This document shows, piece after piece, positions 1 through 14,000 of a stretch of DNA of 64,000 nt (the first letter of the stretch is position 1; each line of letters begins with the position of its first letter). Position numbers and translations under genes: made by a program. The stretch comes from Gorsachius magnificus (taxonomy: Eukaryota; Chordata; Aves; Pelecaniformes; Ardeidae). The stretch is taken from positions 127,349,988 through 127,413,987 of the forward strand of contig CM067082.1 in the NCBI GenBank assembly GCA_034008185.1, in the 5' to 3' direction. A model generated the notes under the pieces. It did no database searches. It saw only the letters and a program-made list of their open reading frames with translations, and had not been told where the DNA came from.

Positions 1-3000
1 GAGATATTATATTCGGTCTGAAACCTTGTCAGACAAAAACACTGAAATGAAGGAAAACACTATCAATGGAATACTAATGTTTTCTTTGCCTAAATGAACT
101 TTATGCTTCCTTAGATTTTCCAAAGTCAGTTGTTTAGTTTCCAGAAGCATTCACGCCTTCAACTAAATATTTCTGCTTTATCAAACTGTGCTGTACTCTC
201 ATAAGAAGGTAGTTAAATATTTTTATTTTTTTTTTTTTAAAGAGATTTAAATTTGTGGTTGACATCAACCACATTAAATTCGTGGCTGATAGCATCAAAA
301 GCATCTCCAAAGATGCTTTTGAAAGCTTCCAAGGCTGCTTCTGCTCATGTACCAAATTTATTCTGAAGAGCATATATTGGGAGAAGTATTGGTGTTTTTT
401 TTTTCTTTTATTAACATCAATTAAATTACTCTGCTGAGAATGCTAACAAGAATTCTTTTGGTATTTGAGAGGAGTAGTATCTCCTAGTTAAAAACTGTTT
501 TGACACTCTCAACTGCCTTTCGTGGACAAAAAAAAAATGGTTGGATGTTAGCTAGCTGGTTATAAACCACACCAATGATTGGTAGGTGAAATAAACAAAA
601 TGTTCTTATTCCTGAAGAACTTTTATTGTGGTACTTAATTGTTTTACCTTTCAAAAGCTGAAATTTTGAGAACTATAAATTCTTGACACATTTATTTATT
701 TACCCTCATTTTTGAGACAGATATTTTTTTAGTATTATGCAATCTATTCCTCCCCTGTGCTTTTTAATATTACGTAAACTATTTTTCCCTCACTACTCTA
801 ACTACAGCGTCCTTAGGGAAACACAACATTAGGGAAGGAAGGAAGGAACATAAATTATGTGCCAATACTACACTAACTTTGGCTCCAATTATTTTGGAAA
901 CTTCTGCACTTCCATAGTTATAAAGAACTGGTTATTATTTGTTAAGCACCAGGGAAGGCTAGGAACTCTACAAGATGACAAATGAATTCCAATTTTGCCC
1001 TAAGTGTCTGACAAGCACAGAATCAGCTTGGTTGTTGACTGTAATTATAGCTATCCCACTCTTTCTACATGGCTATCTTGATCGGATTTCTTTCTGTCCA
1101 AGTTATAGAGGCTTTTAACAGAGGTTTGACTGAGGGGACTGTGTAAAAGATGGATGAACTGTGTCAAATTAAGAGAAGTAAAATGAATTTTCATTTCCAT
1201 TTTTGAGTTAAAATTCTTGAGCTAACAAAGAATTGTCAGGTTATGTCATTATGTGGTATGGATTTAATATGTAAATTCTATTTCAAGAGAGAACAGTGGA
1301 GTAGACTCCAGTGAGTTGTCTTTCATGTAGAAATTTTGGATTAATTGATTTTCTGATCTTTATTTTGACAGTTAGTCTTACCCAGCATTACAGCAGTGCT
1401 TGCAAAAAAACTTACTGTGCGTTTTGTACTCACTGGAATGTATGTATAAGCATTCACTCTTACTGAGTATATTTTTAGATTAAACTAAAGGATATACTCA
1501 TATTCTAATTTGGTTATATTTTTAATTAATTATAATGGGTTATAGAAAGGGGTTTTAGCACATTTATCCCCTGTAACATCCCTTACAATCATGGAAACAG
1601 ACATAAGTGCTGTTAAAATAATTGCATAGTATCTGAGTCATCAAATTAATCTTGACATATATGTATTTGCTGCTACTGTAAAGAAGTTGCTCGATTACAG
1701 GTAGTCAGCTGGAAAAAAAAAATTCAGAAAATAAATTTTAATAATGAGTAAGTTAATTTCAGAAAAAATAAGATTATATCCTTGTTTCTAATGTTATGTT
1801 AATAATTACTTAAGGTTTCAATGCACAATCAGACCTAAATACTACATACAGTTCTACGATAATGTATGTCTTGTATTTAAACCTGAACTGTTCACAAATA
1901 CAATAAAAAGATTATATTAATTATTGCTTAAAAACAGAGTAAAGTTATGTGAACTAGTTTTCAATATTTTTTCTAAAAAACAGAAACTATTTTCATATAT
2001 ATTTACTCATCCTTTTCTTGTAATGTTACTTAATTTCAGCATCAGACCTTTAAACTAAGCGTCAGACTTAAACTCTTAAGCATTTGTAGGATATAATGTT
2101 GTTAAGAGTTAAGATCATACCTCCAGATGAAATCTGGTAACAAATGTTTGTTGAGGGATCTTTTATGAGCATTTGAAACCGTGCCATATTTTTTTTCCTT
2201 TTTTCTCAAGTTGTAGCCATATTCCCATGGTTTAATTAGCATGATAAAAAGTTAGATGTTTCAGTATATGCTACCATGGCCTCCCTTGTACACAAGCACA
2301 ACAGAAATGCAACCCATGAGGACCACTCCTACCATCCTGAGAAAGGTCAGATGACTCACTCACTGATATTGCCTTTATCTTGCCAATAACTGTAGCAGAC
2401 AGATTTCTAAAATGTTTTTCAATAATATAAGCTTACACATGGTGGTATAGTTTATTTCAGAAGCATTAAATGCTATCCCAATGTGAAGAGATCTAAAAGG
2501 CTGAACAGGCAGGTTAAATAAGCAGTTTGGACTATGAAGAAAATTACAAGTGAATGGGCTTCAGGTCAAGCAGACAAGTGATGAAAACAATTTCTAATAG
2601 ATTGATATCATACTTTTTAATATAAACTGGCTGTTTAAACAGTGCTTAAAAATGCGACAACCCTGTTGCTGCGAGGTTCTCTCTTGCCAAAATCAAAGCC
2701 TTTTTAGTTATTTTGTAATAGCAGCTTGAAGGATTATGAAATTACCAAGGGCTACGTTGTACAAAACTTTTTATTGTAAAATTAAGGACGAGAGTTTTCT
2801 CATGTGAGCTGCTTGACTGATGTCAGTGGAATTCCTCATGGAAACACATTTCACCATGTGAAAAACTGTGTAGTCCAGGCCTTGAGCTCAAATATAGATT
2901 GATTCAGTGATACGAAATGATTGCATAAATTCTCTATAAATTGGTGATGCCAATATAAATTTCTCTATTTTTTTAACTACCTGATACCTAGAATATTGTG

Positions 3001-5056
3001 GAGGTCAGAACTAATATGTTTCTTCCTTTTACACAGAGTGTTAAATCATGTAAATAATCCACACAAGGAATTTCCAAGGTATTTCTGAAATCAGACCACA
3101 TCAGGACTGTACCGATAGCCTAATTGTTCCTTTCTTAATACTTGAAGATTACAAGTTTCTTGAAAAATATTTTGCATTTGTTATATTGCTGTTTTTCTTA
3201 AGAAGCCAGTGTAGAAACCTTGCCAAGTTTCCCATGGCACAACACCTACAGCACGTTATATTAAATCTCACATATGCTATCATTCCTGCCAAGCAGGCCA
3301 GTATTGGAGATCATAATGCTGTCCTAGTATCAGATGGGAAGATCTCCCTTCACAAAATCAATAAACGTCCTCTTTATTTGGAGCTGACACCACTGAATTA
3401 AAAGAAATGAAAACTAAATTGCTAAAATAGAAAGTAATATACATACACATTTAGTTCTGAACTGAGAACAGATGCATGTTTTCCTTGTCACATCACAGTT
3501 ATAGCTCAGTGAGTCTATTGGAAAGAAATTTATGCCAAGAGTTGATAATTTCATACTGCTAACCCCTTTCCACCTAAAGCTTAGGGATGGTTGGCACTAT
3601 GCTCAGAGAGAAATTTGCTAGGGTTAGTCTTGGGCAGTCATTTATGTGCACCTATATTCACTATAAAAGGGGTATAGCTGTTATCCCATTGAAGATGCTG
3701 ATGGTTTCAATAACATGGTGGAATGTAGGAGTGACTGAACTTCAAAACTAATTCTCAGTGTTTGAAATAGTGGTGAGATATCAGCAACAGCAGACATGTG
3801 GCAATCTGCGCTCAGTTTGGGGGTGGGAGGGAGATTTCAGGTCTTCCCACCCTTTTTATTTTAGGAGAGCTATAATGCTAATTTAAAGAACTATGATAAA
3901 GATTATGTTGAAGATTAAGAATATAATGGAGATGAACTATTAAATTTTAATTTTCCACCTAGAGGAGATTGTTGTTCTGAAGTACAGAATACCTCATTCC
4001 ATACTTTGCCAGAGCAATTAAAAAAAGACACCATAGTGTAATTTAGCTTTGTGAAGCCTTGGAAAGAATCCAGAACCAAAATCAGTTTACTTCTGTCTCA
4101 ACAGATGCTGAGACCCGTCAACGCAAGGCCCAAGTTTGCAAAGGTTTAGCAGAGTTTCATCTGCCCGTTGCAATTAGGTTACATAGATAATGTTGCAACA
4201 GCTCCTGCCTTCCTGAGTTCTTTGTTCTGCTGCACAACCTGGCCCCATTTTTGCTCATGTGCAATTGAGATTGACTGTGTTCCTGTACCTATAATTATTT
4301 ATCTTGCACTTCATGCCTTGTCTGTGACTTTTTTCCTAGATAAGATCTAAATTAAGGCATGAATTTAATACTGTAATTGATTGACTTTGGAATTGCAGAA
4401 TTTACCTGTTTTCCCTCCCAGTTATTATCCAAAGTGTAGCTTGTTATTTAAACAGTTACTGGAAAAAAAAAAATGTTGTCAATATACAGGCAGAAAGATA
4501 AAAGTGCATACCAGGCAAAGAGCTTTTTAGATTTTTCATTTTCTTTTTTTTTTTTTAGGAATATTTAAGTACGGTAGTTTTATTTACTCTGACAATGAAA
4601 TGTTGCTCATACTAATGGTGACTCACTTAGTGTTTTGCTGAGGCTCTGTGATTAACAAAATACAATAACAGTACAAAATTACTGTAATTTGGGGCTTGGA
4701 TCCATGACACGACTTCACTTTTCTGTTTGCTTTTCTTTGGGGCTGAAAAGGTTAGATGTCTATAAATAGGACATGATCCAATAATCTGTGGAATTGTCTG
4801 TCCTTTGCTTTTGAGAGTCTGTGGCATTTTCTTTTGATGATACCAGGTTCAATAGCTTTAGAGAAGTACAATTGTGCTGGAAGGAAATGTTACCAAGACT
4901 GATTTCAGCTCCATTCCCCTTTTTCTGGTAATACTTGCATTTTTTTTTATATTATTATTTCCAGATTCTGGATATATTGTTTGCTAGGGGGTGGGGGTGG
5001 GGAAACATTAAATCTAATGGCATGGTCATACCCCCCTTCCAGATGCAATGTATTAT
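1..5056. other. intergenic AT-rich DNA
   Basis: Apart from the hairpin pair at 255-322, a short GGAA run near 835-850 and scattered T or A homopolymers (for example 226-238 and 4544-4556), I see nothing. The open frames here are short and unrelated to known proteins. On the 5' side of DGKB the known vertebrate neighbour is AGMO, but no AGMO exon is recognisable. Confidence -1.
255..322. repeat. two adjacent perfect hairpins
   Basis: The first inverted repeat, 255-272, has 8-bp arms GTGGTTGA and TCAACCAC around CA. The second, 295-322, has 12-bp perfect arms TCAAAAGCATCT and AGATGCTTTTGA around CCAA, with extra AGC/GCT pairing just outside (291-293 with 325-327). No known element is recognised. 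Confidence -1.
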
Positions 5057-5450
5057 CAGAGAATCATAGAATAGTTTGGGTTGGAAAGGTCATTTAGTCC
5101 AACCCCCCTGCAGTGAGCAGGGACCCTGCTAACTAGATCAGGTTGCTCAGAGCCCCGTCCAACCCGGCCTTGAATGTTTCCAGGGATGGGACCTCCGCTG
5201 CCTCCCTGGGCAACCTGTTCCAGTGTTCCACCAGCTCCATTGTAAAAAATATCTTGCTTGTATCTAATCTGAAACTACCCTCTAAATGAGGGTAAAAAAA
5301 TTCTGAAAACTCTAAAAGTTGAAAATAATTACCCCTTGTCCTATCATAACAGGCCCTGCTAAAAGTTTGTCCCCATCTTTCTTATAAGATCCATTTAAGT
5401 ACTTAATACTGCCCCAATAATAACTGAAGAACTTTCCCCTGCTTCTGAGA
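5057..5450 (-). mobile_element. CR1 retrotransposon 3' end, minus strand
   Basis: On the plus strand the block opens with GAATCATAGAATAG and GGGTTGGAAAGG, then reads CCAACCCCCCTGCAG, the CAGGTTGCTCAGAGCC segment, GGCAACCTGTTCCAGTG and TACCCCTTGTCCTATC. That is the antisense of the avian CR1 3' untranslated region in the usual order, with the tail at the low-coordinate end. The copy is 5'-truncated, as most CR1 copies are. Similarity fades beyond about 5.45 kb, so the right edge is approximate. Confidence -1.
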
Positions 5451-8400
5451 ATGGGGTTCATACATTTATCCAATTATCTGAAGAAGTTATTTTTTTATTC
5501 TAAAAATTGTTTTAATGTGGAAACTTCCACTGAAATCAATACAAAGTTTAAATTGGTGATCATCACGTAGTGTTAATTTTCTTAGTGGCCATCACTTTAA
5601 CTACAGTAACTCCAATTTTCTATACAGTGTCTACAGAGGTTCGGTTAGTTTTCGTGGATTGTTTCTCTTTTTCAGATCAAAGGGTGGTATTTTGTACCTC
5701 ATAATTAAAGGCTAATTTGTATATAAAGACATTTCCATAGTCTGCCCTTGATTTTATAGTGTTCAGCGTACAACATGGAAAAGTATGTGTTCCATTGTGA
5801 AGCCTTATATGTATTGCAAGCCATAGGCAGTAAAGACGCCAATAAATGTCTGATGATCTAAAATATTTTCCCAGTTCCTATGTGCACTAGCATATCAAAT
5901 ACCAATCCATTTTGACTGATATAGACAGTTTGGCAGACTGCAAGATGCTCACACTTGGCTGTCTACAGGCAAACTTCTAAATCCATGTTTAGGCATAAAA
6001 GTTCTAGTGAAATAATTTTCGGTGTTTTTGAGCTTTGGCAGATGCTTTTGGCTTGGGGATAATTTTTAGTTATTCACTGTTTCTGGAATCATTAATGATG
6101 GTAAATGGCAGTGAGTGGGTTGTATCAATTGTATCTTTTTAAAAGAAAAAAATAAGAGGAAATATGAGAATTTAATCGTGACTTGGAATCACTGCAATCT
6201 TATTTCTCTATTCTAAAAATAACTGTTGCCATGAATAGATGATACTTTTTACCATGTTAACATCTGGGCAGAAAGTCAGGAGGTGCATTTACTTCAGTTC
6301 ATTTACATACAGAAGAATAACTTGCATTGTAGGCACTGTGAGGATTAAGGGAAGTTTAAAGCATTGGTAGGTAAAGGTCAGCTTTCAGCATATGCTAATC
6401 CTCCATATTAGAAACATACCGTGTTTTGGGTACTCCACTATCCTATATCTCAGGAAAAAAGGGCTACAGAGAGTTTAAAAGGCTGGAATGGATTGAAGGC
6501 AAAAATTATGGAAGAAGAGCAAGGCCAAAGTTAGGTTATTTCAAAGAGAGTGGGTTTTTTATAGAAACCCAAGAAAATGGCAGCATTTTACCCCTCTTGA
6601 TTTCACTGTCCATCTTTTATGTAGTAAGACCTCTATAATCAGCACTATTCAGAAGGTAACTGAAGCAAAGAATGTCTTTCATCTTACATCTGAGTTTCTT
6701 TATAGGACTTGTACACTTAGGTGGTTTTTTTTTAATTTCCATCCTTTTTTATGCATAATTTGCATAAAATACTCCAGAATAGTATCAAATACAAATGGAA
6801 AATGGTAAATCCTAAAAAAAAAAAAATCATTAACATCAATTTTTTGCTTTAGAAACCAAGTTCTTCCACTCTGATGGTGCATTACTCCTGTGATACATGC
6901 TGGCTTGTGATGACTTCACCATATTTAACAACTTCCATGACAAGTTGGCATAACTCTTATTTGCATCTCATTTATCAATAGTAATTAAAAAATACAGGAG
7001 GCTAAATTCTGGTATGAAGGCTGAAGAGAAATTTGCCACTACCTGTATGAGTAAATGTGTCAAAAAACTTGGTTGGTCTGTATCTTCTCTGCTAAGCCTT
7101 TTCAGTCTGGATCTCAAGAGAACAGCAGAAACAAAACTGTTTCTCAGTAGTTGAGCAGAGTCTGGAGACCTTTTCTGTCTGTCTTAGGATATATCAAATT
7201 AGTCCCAAAATCACCATGCCTCGTTCAGTAGCAGGCATCAGCAAACCTCATCCTGACAACAAGTTTAAAAGATTAAAGCAGTACTTCAGAGAATGTGCAA
7301 CTAATTTTCTTTAATTCATTTGATTAAATGAGCATGAATAATAGAATTTCAACAGTGCCTCACTGTAGCAGGTGATGCATGTTTATTTTTATAAAAATGC
7401 AAATATACTGAATATATAATATTTTAACCAATGTGTTTAAGTAAAGTCATTTAAATAATGAAATAATATTTCCCTGATTAAGAAATGACAACAATTTAAG
7501 TGTTTTGGCAAGACTTCTATCTCTCACTGCATTTTCTACTAGACCAGAAGCTCTTGTTTCTGAATTACTTTCTCTTCCTTTTTTGGGAAGCATCAGAAAG
7601 GCGTAAGATTTTTGATTTACTATTACTGGTGAAATCAACAGAAGCTTTTTAGTACTTAAGTCACTTCCTTTAATTCCTTTCTAATTAGTATGCTTAACAT
7701 TAAAACTGAATTCAGATGTTTCTATAATGAGTTGTACTTTAGTCCTAGACTCACTCCATTAAAATCACCCTGTCAGCCTGAAAGGTAACTGGTACTGTTT
7801 ATCTAGTACTATGTAAGTTTTGCTGGTTTATGTTTTTAAGAACAACATAATATTTCCTCATCACCTGTTTATGGCATTCTGACTTAGGTCCATAACTTCA
7901 CAGGTAGCAAGAAGTAAGGGAAAGACTTCATACACATACAAGCATGGACGGTGTAATTAATTTGGAATGATGACTATAATGGCTCCAAAATCAGCTGGAT
8001 TAAAGGAGCATCTTCATCCAGTGTCAGTAATTATAATCACCTAGTGGAACATGTCTTCCACTACTCACTACACATGATAATACACATAACATTGTAGAGT
8101 TGAAATACAAGCCATATATAGCTCACAAATAGTTGGAGTTCATGCATGATTTCAGGAGACTATTCTTGATAGCATTTAGATCAGCAGTGGTGGTGAAAGG
8201 TAAGACAATATACAGTTTTAAACTCTAGAAGGTAATTATGCGGAGCATAAATCATTAAGACCTGACTGAAATGGAAATTAAATTCTATTAAAAAAAATCA
8301 TAAACTCAGTCCTATCTCAATATTTGATTCTGCAAAGTTACATTAGGCATGTGCCATTATGAATGGAAAGAGCAAGCTTGTTTCATGATCATAGAGCATT

Positions 8401-9699
8401 ATTAATCCTTCCATTTTTTTTCCTTTAGTTAAAAACAGTCATAGAATAGTATGTTAACTATACTGACGGAATGAACTATATGCTTCCTTAAATTCCACAG
8501 CGTAACGCTGTACATCACAAATTCCTGATCAACAAGTGTGTGTGTATTTTGTCTAACTTCATTGCCCAAGCAGGGTGAAATGGCAATAAATAAATAGGTT
8601 AGATAGTGAGGGGTAAAGGGTATTTTAATAATCTTAATGATAGGGAAGCAATGAGCTTTTGTTTGTTCAAAAGCTCTTTAGATAATGTATAAAAATAACC
8701 AGGCTTTTAGGCATTTTCTGAAAATTCATTAATTTTGTTGTAACAGTCTAATTATTTTTGCCAGTGAAGATAATTTCTGATCAGTCAGATCCCAAAAGCT
8801 GGAGATACGACTGTCCTGTCTTTCATGAACATATTCCATACACTCGTGAAAGTAGGAACAGTGACAGCTGTGAAGAGTGCTGGTGAATATTGCAGGAATA
8901 ATTACTCCATATTTCCTACATAAATTCTGCTTGCATATGTTGCAATAGCACGCCATTTTTCTTTCATGAGCTCTTTGAAATTCGTTACCTTCTCTGAACC
9001 TCCAATGTAGCTGGTTGTTGCCCATCTTGTATTTTCCCCACTGAATATCTGCTGAAGCTATATTATGCAAAAGATAATAGTAAAGGAAGACTATTTTTTG
9101 CTAAGACTTCATAAATATTAACAATGTATGGATGTAGTGTGAATGATAATGCACATAATGTTAAAAATACCTATTATGGATGCAGATGCTTATCTGGGAG
9201 AATATTAAAAAACAACCAACCTTCCTAACAAAAGTGGAAGGTAACTTACATTATTTAAATTTTGTTTATAGCTTTTTCAGTACAGAATTCCTCACTGTGG
9301 TTCATGCTTAGTCAAAAACTGTCATCTTTGTAGCCAACTGTGTTTTCTATTGTTTAACACCTAGTTAAATTTAGTTTGTACCATACTTCTCCTACCTGAA
9401 GATATAGCAGTTCTGTAACTTTTAACTCAACTGGGACAGAAAATTGTTGTGGCAAAAGCAGCTGTGGTTTCAAATTCTGCATATTGTGAGGCAAACACTC
9501 GTTCTCATTTTTTAAGCAGTCCAAAAGGCAATAAATGTCTTTTTTTTTTTTTCTCCCTAAAAATTTCTGATGTACCTAAAATTCACGCAGCACTCTATCT
9601 AAACAGGCTGCGTTGACCATGGAAAGTGTTGAGACAGAACTGCACTAGTATCAAGAAAGATTAGTTCACGTTTCCTATATGTTTTTGACTCTCAGTGTC
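5451..9699. other. intergenic AT-rich DNA
   Basis: No gene or repeat is recognised with confidence. The longest frame, 113 codons on the minus strand at 8729-9070, resembles no protein I know. A segment within it (about 8980-9048) shows similarity to 9711-9776 at the edge of the ancient LINE fragment. Confidence -1.
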
Positions 9700-10560
9700 T
9701 CTGTGGTTCATTACCTTCTCTAAATCTAATGTATACGCAGTTGTTCCTCCTCTTGTACTTTTCCAGCTGGGGATTATTCCTACGTGTGATACTTTGTACT
9801 TTATTGAATTGCATCTTTTTCTATCTTTTTTTTTTTTGGGATCAGTTTTTCAATTTGTCAAGGTTACTTTCAATTCCAATCCTATTCACTAAAGTGCTTG
9901 CAGACGCTTTCATCTTGGTATTGTCTGCAAATTTAATAAGTGTACTCTCTATTCCATCATCCAGGTCATTAATGAAAATATTGAATAATACTGGATCCAA
10001 GACAGGCCCTATGAAACCCCACTCAGTGTTTCCTTCCAGCATGACAGCAGGTACCTGCTCGAAGTATAGCCTCAAATTTGTTGTGCACGCAGTGTTATTT
10101 GGACCACTTAATTCTTTGCTTATTTATGAGAATTATACATAAGACCCGCAAATGCTTTGAAACAATGAACATGTACCTACTACTTCCACCTACTAGTAAG
10201 GCCTGCTACGAGACGCAGGGCGAAAGTGGATGGGATTGATGTTTTCACTTGACAAGTAGATGCTTGCACTAGTTTATCTGTAGTCTTTGTCCAATGACAG
10301 ATATTCCAGCATTTTTGTGAGAACTGATGTTAGACTGGCTAATTTATTATTCTCTGCTTCCTCCTATTCTATTTTTTTCAAAGTTAAGCACAGCTGTTTA
10401 CCTCTTTTGATCCTACTGTCTTCCATATTCTCAGGGGAAAGATAAATGCTGAGATTATTTCAGTTCATTCCTACATTGGTTTCAGTAGCCTGTAGCTTGC
10501 TAATTACTCAGTTTAGCCATCCCTTTTGATGGCTAAAAAATCTCCAGTAGTAAGTTGGTA
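9700..10560 (-). mobile_element. ancient CR1/L3-like LINE fragment (reverse transcriptase), minus strand
   Basis: The reverse complement of 9842-10075 translates to a damaged CR1-type reverse transcriptase segment, with GPVLDPVLFNIFINDLDD followed by FADNTK, the decayed FADD catalytic motif. Plus-strand phrases such as TCATTAATGAAAATATTGAA and TGTCTGCAAATTTAATAAGT match the old amniote CR1/L3 group better than young avian CR1. Weaker similarity continues to about 10.56 kb, including a TGAGATTATTTCAG segment. Stops and indels show that it is a dead copy. Edges are approximate. Confidence -1.
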
Positions 10561-10729
10561 GATTCCCTTTTTTTCTTTTTTAAAAGAACACTTGACACTT
10601 CTGATTATATTTGTATAATTTGTACAAATAAATTTTTATTCACATACACATCTTTATGCTTAACTTTGTAAAAATATATTTTTATTTTTATTTTTTTTTC
10701 CTGGTCATTCAATTTTTACAGGTACTTTT

Positions 10730-10900
10730 GCTTGCAATTCTTTGTACTCAGCACTTTACAGCCGTGACTAATTTATTATCACCAGCAACTTTGTCATCGT
10801 ACTGTTGAGCCTTTTATAAAAATGCTCAACCGTATCTCTGTGGACTTCTGCTGGCAACCTCTCTCCACTTTTTTGTCTTAAATAGTGTTCCCACATACTT
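10730..10900 (-). mobile_element. second ancient CR1/L3-like fragment, minus strand
   Basis: The plus strand reads AGCAACTTTGTCATCGTACTG and later GGCAACCTCTCTCCA, resembling antisense reverse-transcriptase sequence from a second old CR1/L3 copy that covers the same domain as the element to its left. It is heavily diverged. This is called from remembered family sequence, so confidence is moderate. Confidence -1.
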
Positions 10901-10941
10901 GGAGTACTCCTGTGTTATCATTTTTAGTCATATGAATTTTA

Positions 10942-11040
10942 GGGACATGGTTTAGTGGTGGGATGGCAGTGCTAGGTTAACGGTTGGACTCGATGATCTT
11001 AAAGGTCTTTTCCAACCGAGGTGATTCTATGATTCTATGA
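10942..11040 (+). mobile_element. CR1 3' end, plus strand
   Basis: The segment reads GGGACATGGTTTAGTGGTG, then GGTTGGACTCGATGATCTTA and CCAACCGAGGTGATTCTATG, ending in ATTCTATGATTCTATGA. This is the terminal 100 bp of an avian CR1 with its tandem octamer tail. It lies against the older minus-strand fragments, so it inserted later. Confidence -1.
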
Positions 11041-14000
11041 ATTAGTTTCTGCTCTTTGTAAAACTCCTTCTTGAATTTTTGAACACGTGTTATTTACTCA
11101 ACCCCACCACACTTCCTAATTTTAAGGGTTTTTGAGATGGTTCATTGTTCTTTCATATTTTTTAGAAACTGCCAAGTCTTCTGTCCTCTTTTTATTCAAA
11201 TAAAAATTAGTGATGTGCCCACAAATACTGGGTAGGCCAGTGGTTGAGGTACAATTAAAATACTTCAGGTTGCTAAGATGCATTATTTGTGTATCTTTAG
11301 TTTTATCTGACTATGGAGTATTAGAGGCCTCAGTAGGGACACAGAGTAAGGCTCCATGGCACCCTGTAAAACATAGGGGGAGATTTACAGTAAAAAATTA
11401 TCTAAAATCTGTTCATGTTCAAGGAGATGGCAAAAACTACATGAAGTTTAGTGGGAACAAATTAAATAATTTGAAGTGCTGAAGTATGTATTAACAAATG
11501 CATTTGTAATTTATATCTTGTTTTCATCATTCAGAGAACAGCAAATACAATTTAATTTAAGAGCTCTTATCTTCAGCCACTAAATGACAGATCTTGATTA
11601 AAACAACTTGCAATGAATTAGAAAACTTTACGGTCTCTAGAAAATATAGCAAGAAGTGGGGAAAAAATTACATGAATCTCAGGCTGAGTTTAGAGATCGT
11701 GAACACACACAGGAACTGCATTTGCTTAAACATTAGATAACGTACTTCAGGCTTAAGAGCAAAACAATCCAAGAAAATGTCAAGAGAAACTTTCTTGATA
11801 AACGTTCTCAAAAAAATATATTTCATTGACATATGATACAGCAATTTCTGATGGGATGAAAAATATCTGTTGAAAGAGTATATGGTGTAGTTAATTATTG
11901 GTAGGCTAAGAAAGGTTTCAGTTTTACAGTATCTTATCAAATCAAGTCTAAGCAGAAGAGGGAAGGACCTAAAGTTGTATGTGATGTTGTCTTAGCCAAC
12001 CAAAGGCATCTTTTCATTGTGAAAGTTATGATGAATGGAACCTGAATTTTGTTAGGCTAAATCTATGAAACAAGACTTTGGGTTGAATGAAAGGGAGGGG
12101 GTTTATTGAACTTGCATGATCAGAAGTGTTAAATTACTTTTGACTTTAAAACTGTTTTGTCTTAGCTTTAGCCTCAGGAGGAGTAAACCATCATTTTTCA
12201 AGTGTTCCTGGAGACAATGGTTTCTTCACAGATGGGCAGCTGCTATTTTCTTTCTTTTGCTGTACTTTTCTTTTGATTCAAATTAAAGAAATCTAGCTAC
12301 AACCATCTAGAAGGCACAAGATAATTATTAAATAAATTACTATAGATAAACTCCTCTGCTTTAATCTTAGCTTTTAGATTTATAAAAGTATTTGTAAATG
12401 CATCTTAAACATCTATAAAAAAGATTAGAAGTGTCTTCAGTTTTTCACCTTTGACAAATACAGTTTTTGTAATGTTTGATATCATACAAAAACTATCATC
12501 CTAAGTCTTTTAGAACGTCCAAAGTTCAGGAATTGCTAAAATGAGTAGACTCTTAATATCTGATTTACCTAGTTATAATCAATCACAAAAGTACTTGTCA
12601 GAAAAAATAACGTCAAAGATGCATGAAAAAATTATCTTTGATATTCTGAGATAAAATTTTGGAAAACATGTTTGCTACCCAAGCTGTTTTCAGCTAAATA
12701 ATGAATCAGCCATGAAAATACAACTCCAATTCCTTTGGCAGATTCCCCATTTACAAATTCCTTATAGTAATGCCCAAATCTGTTCCACTGCTCAAGTTCA
12801 ATTTTAACTATGGAAACGGTGTGAAATGATACCTACCAAAATTCTGTTAAGCAGAACATACATTCTGCATAGTAATGTGTACACACGGTCTAATTATTTT
12901 TCAATAAATAATTTAAAGTTACAAAAATTGTACTTCTGTGGATGAAACTTTCTTCATGAAAGATAGCATTTTGCCACTGATTTCCATAGATTCAAGTTTT
13001 AAAAATATTCTCAAAATGAGACTTAATGGCCAAAAAAGTGCTGTGCAGAACAATGTCATGTAGGCTACCATAAGGGAAATGCAAACATGTCAGTCTTAAC
13101 CTTATTTCATGGTAGCAAAATTCTTCAAAGAACCTACAGAGATTTGTTTTTCATTGTTTTTCTTTCTTTATCTTTCTCTGGGGTCTAACGATTGATCTCA
13201 AGGGGTTGTTTGAACTTTTCTTTGGCTATATATTTCCTGTTTACATTTTAAAAGCTTTCTTTGTCATGGTAGCATCAGCTGGGAAAGCAAGAGAAAGCAA
13301 ATCTTTAGTGGCAAGACCCTCAGCTAAAATTTTATTATGGTAAGACAGTGTTAGTGAAACCTTGTTTAACAAGTCTATCAAAACTAGTTTCTGATTCTCA
13401 TTTGTGTAGGTCATTTCCAAGATAGTATTTAATTATATTCATGCAAAATATGCATCTAAAAATCTATTGCAATACGACACTAATAAGTATGTTATTTCTA
13501 TCAGACGTGTTGAATTTTTGTTTGCTAAATAGCAGCTGCCATAGTCATGTTAGTTCTGGGACATAAAAAATGAAACATAGCCTCTGAAGCCAATATTTAT
13601 GTATGGAGAACTGGTATTGTTGCCAGTATTGTGGCGTTTCTCCTCCAAATAGAAATCAGAACCATCAAAAAGCATATTTACAGACGAGTGTATATTCTAA
13701 GTGTTCATTTCTTATTTTATACTGCCAATTTTGTTTTCCTTTTGAAGCTGCAAACTACAGTCCCAGAAAGCTTTTAATATCTAGAAGGTCTATCCTTAAA
13801 TGGGTTATTCTGAGCTTAAGTGGGTTACACTAAGGAGAGATTTCTACAGCAACTATGAATCAAGATTGAAAAGACTGAGGAGCTAAACATAGTCCCTGCT
13901 GCTTTTTGCATGTGAAATATTAGTAATTGGATTTTTAATACATTATTTACACTTAATCCAGAAATGAGGTTGTTGTCAATTATGTAGATGCAGGATTTTT

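Noticed and set aside
8729..9070. 113-codon minus-strand frame with many Cys and His
   Set aside because: The Cys/His spacing does not match any zinc-finger pattern I know, and part of it resembles a segment next to an old LINE. Not enough to call a gene.
9729..10142. 137-codon plus-strand frame
   Set aside because: It is antisense to the ancient CR1/L3-like fragment.
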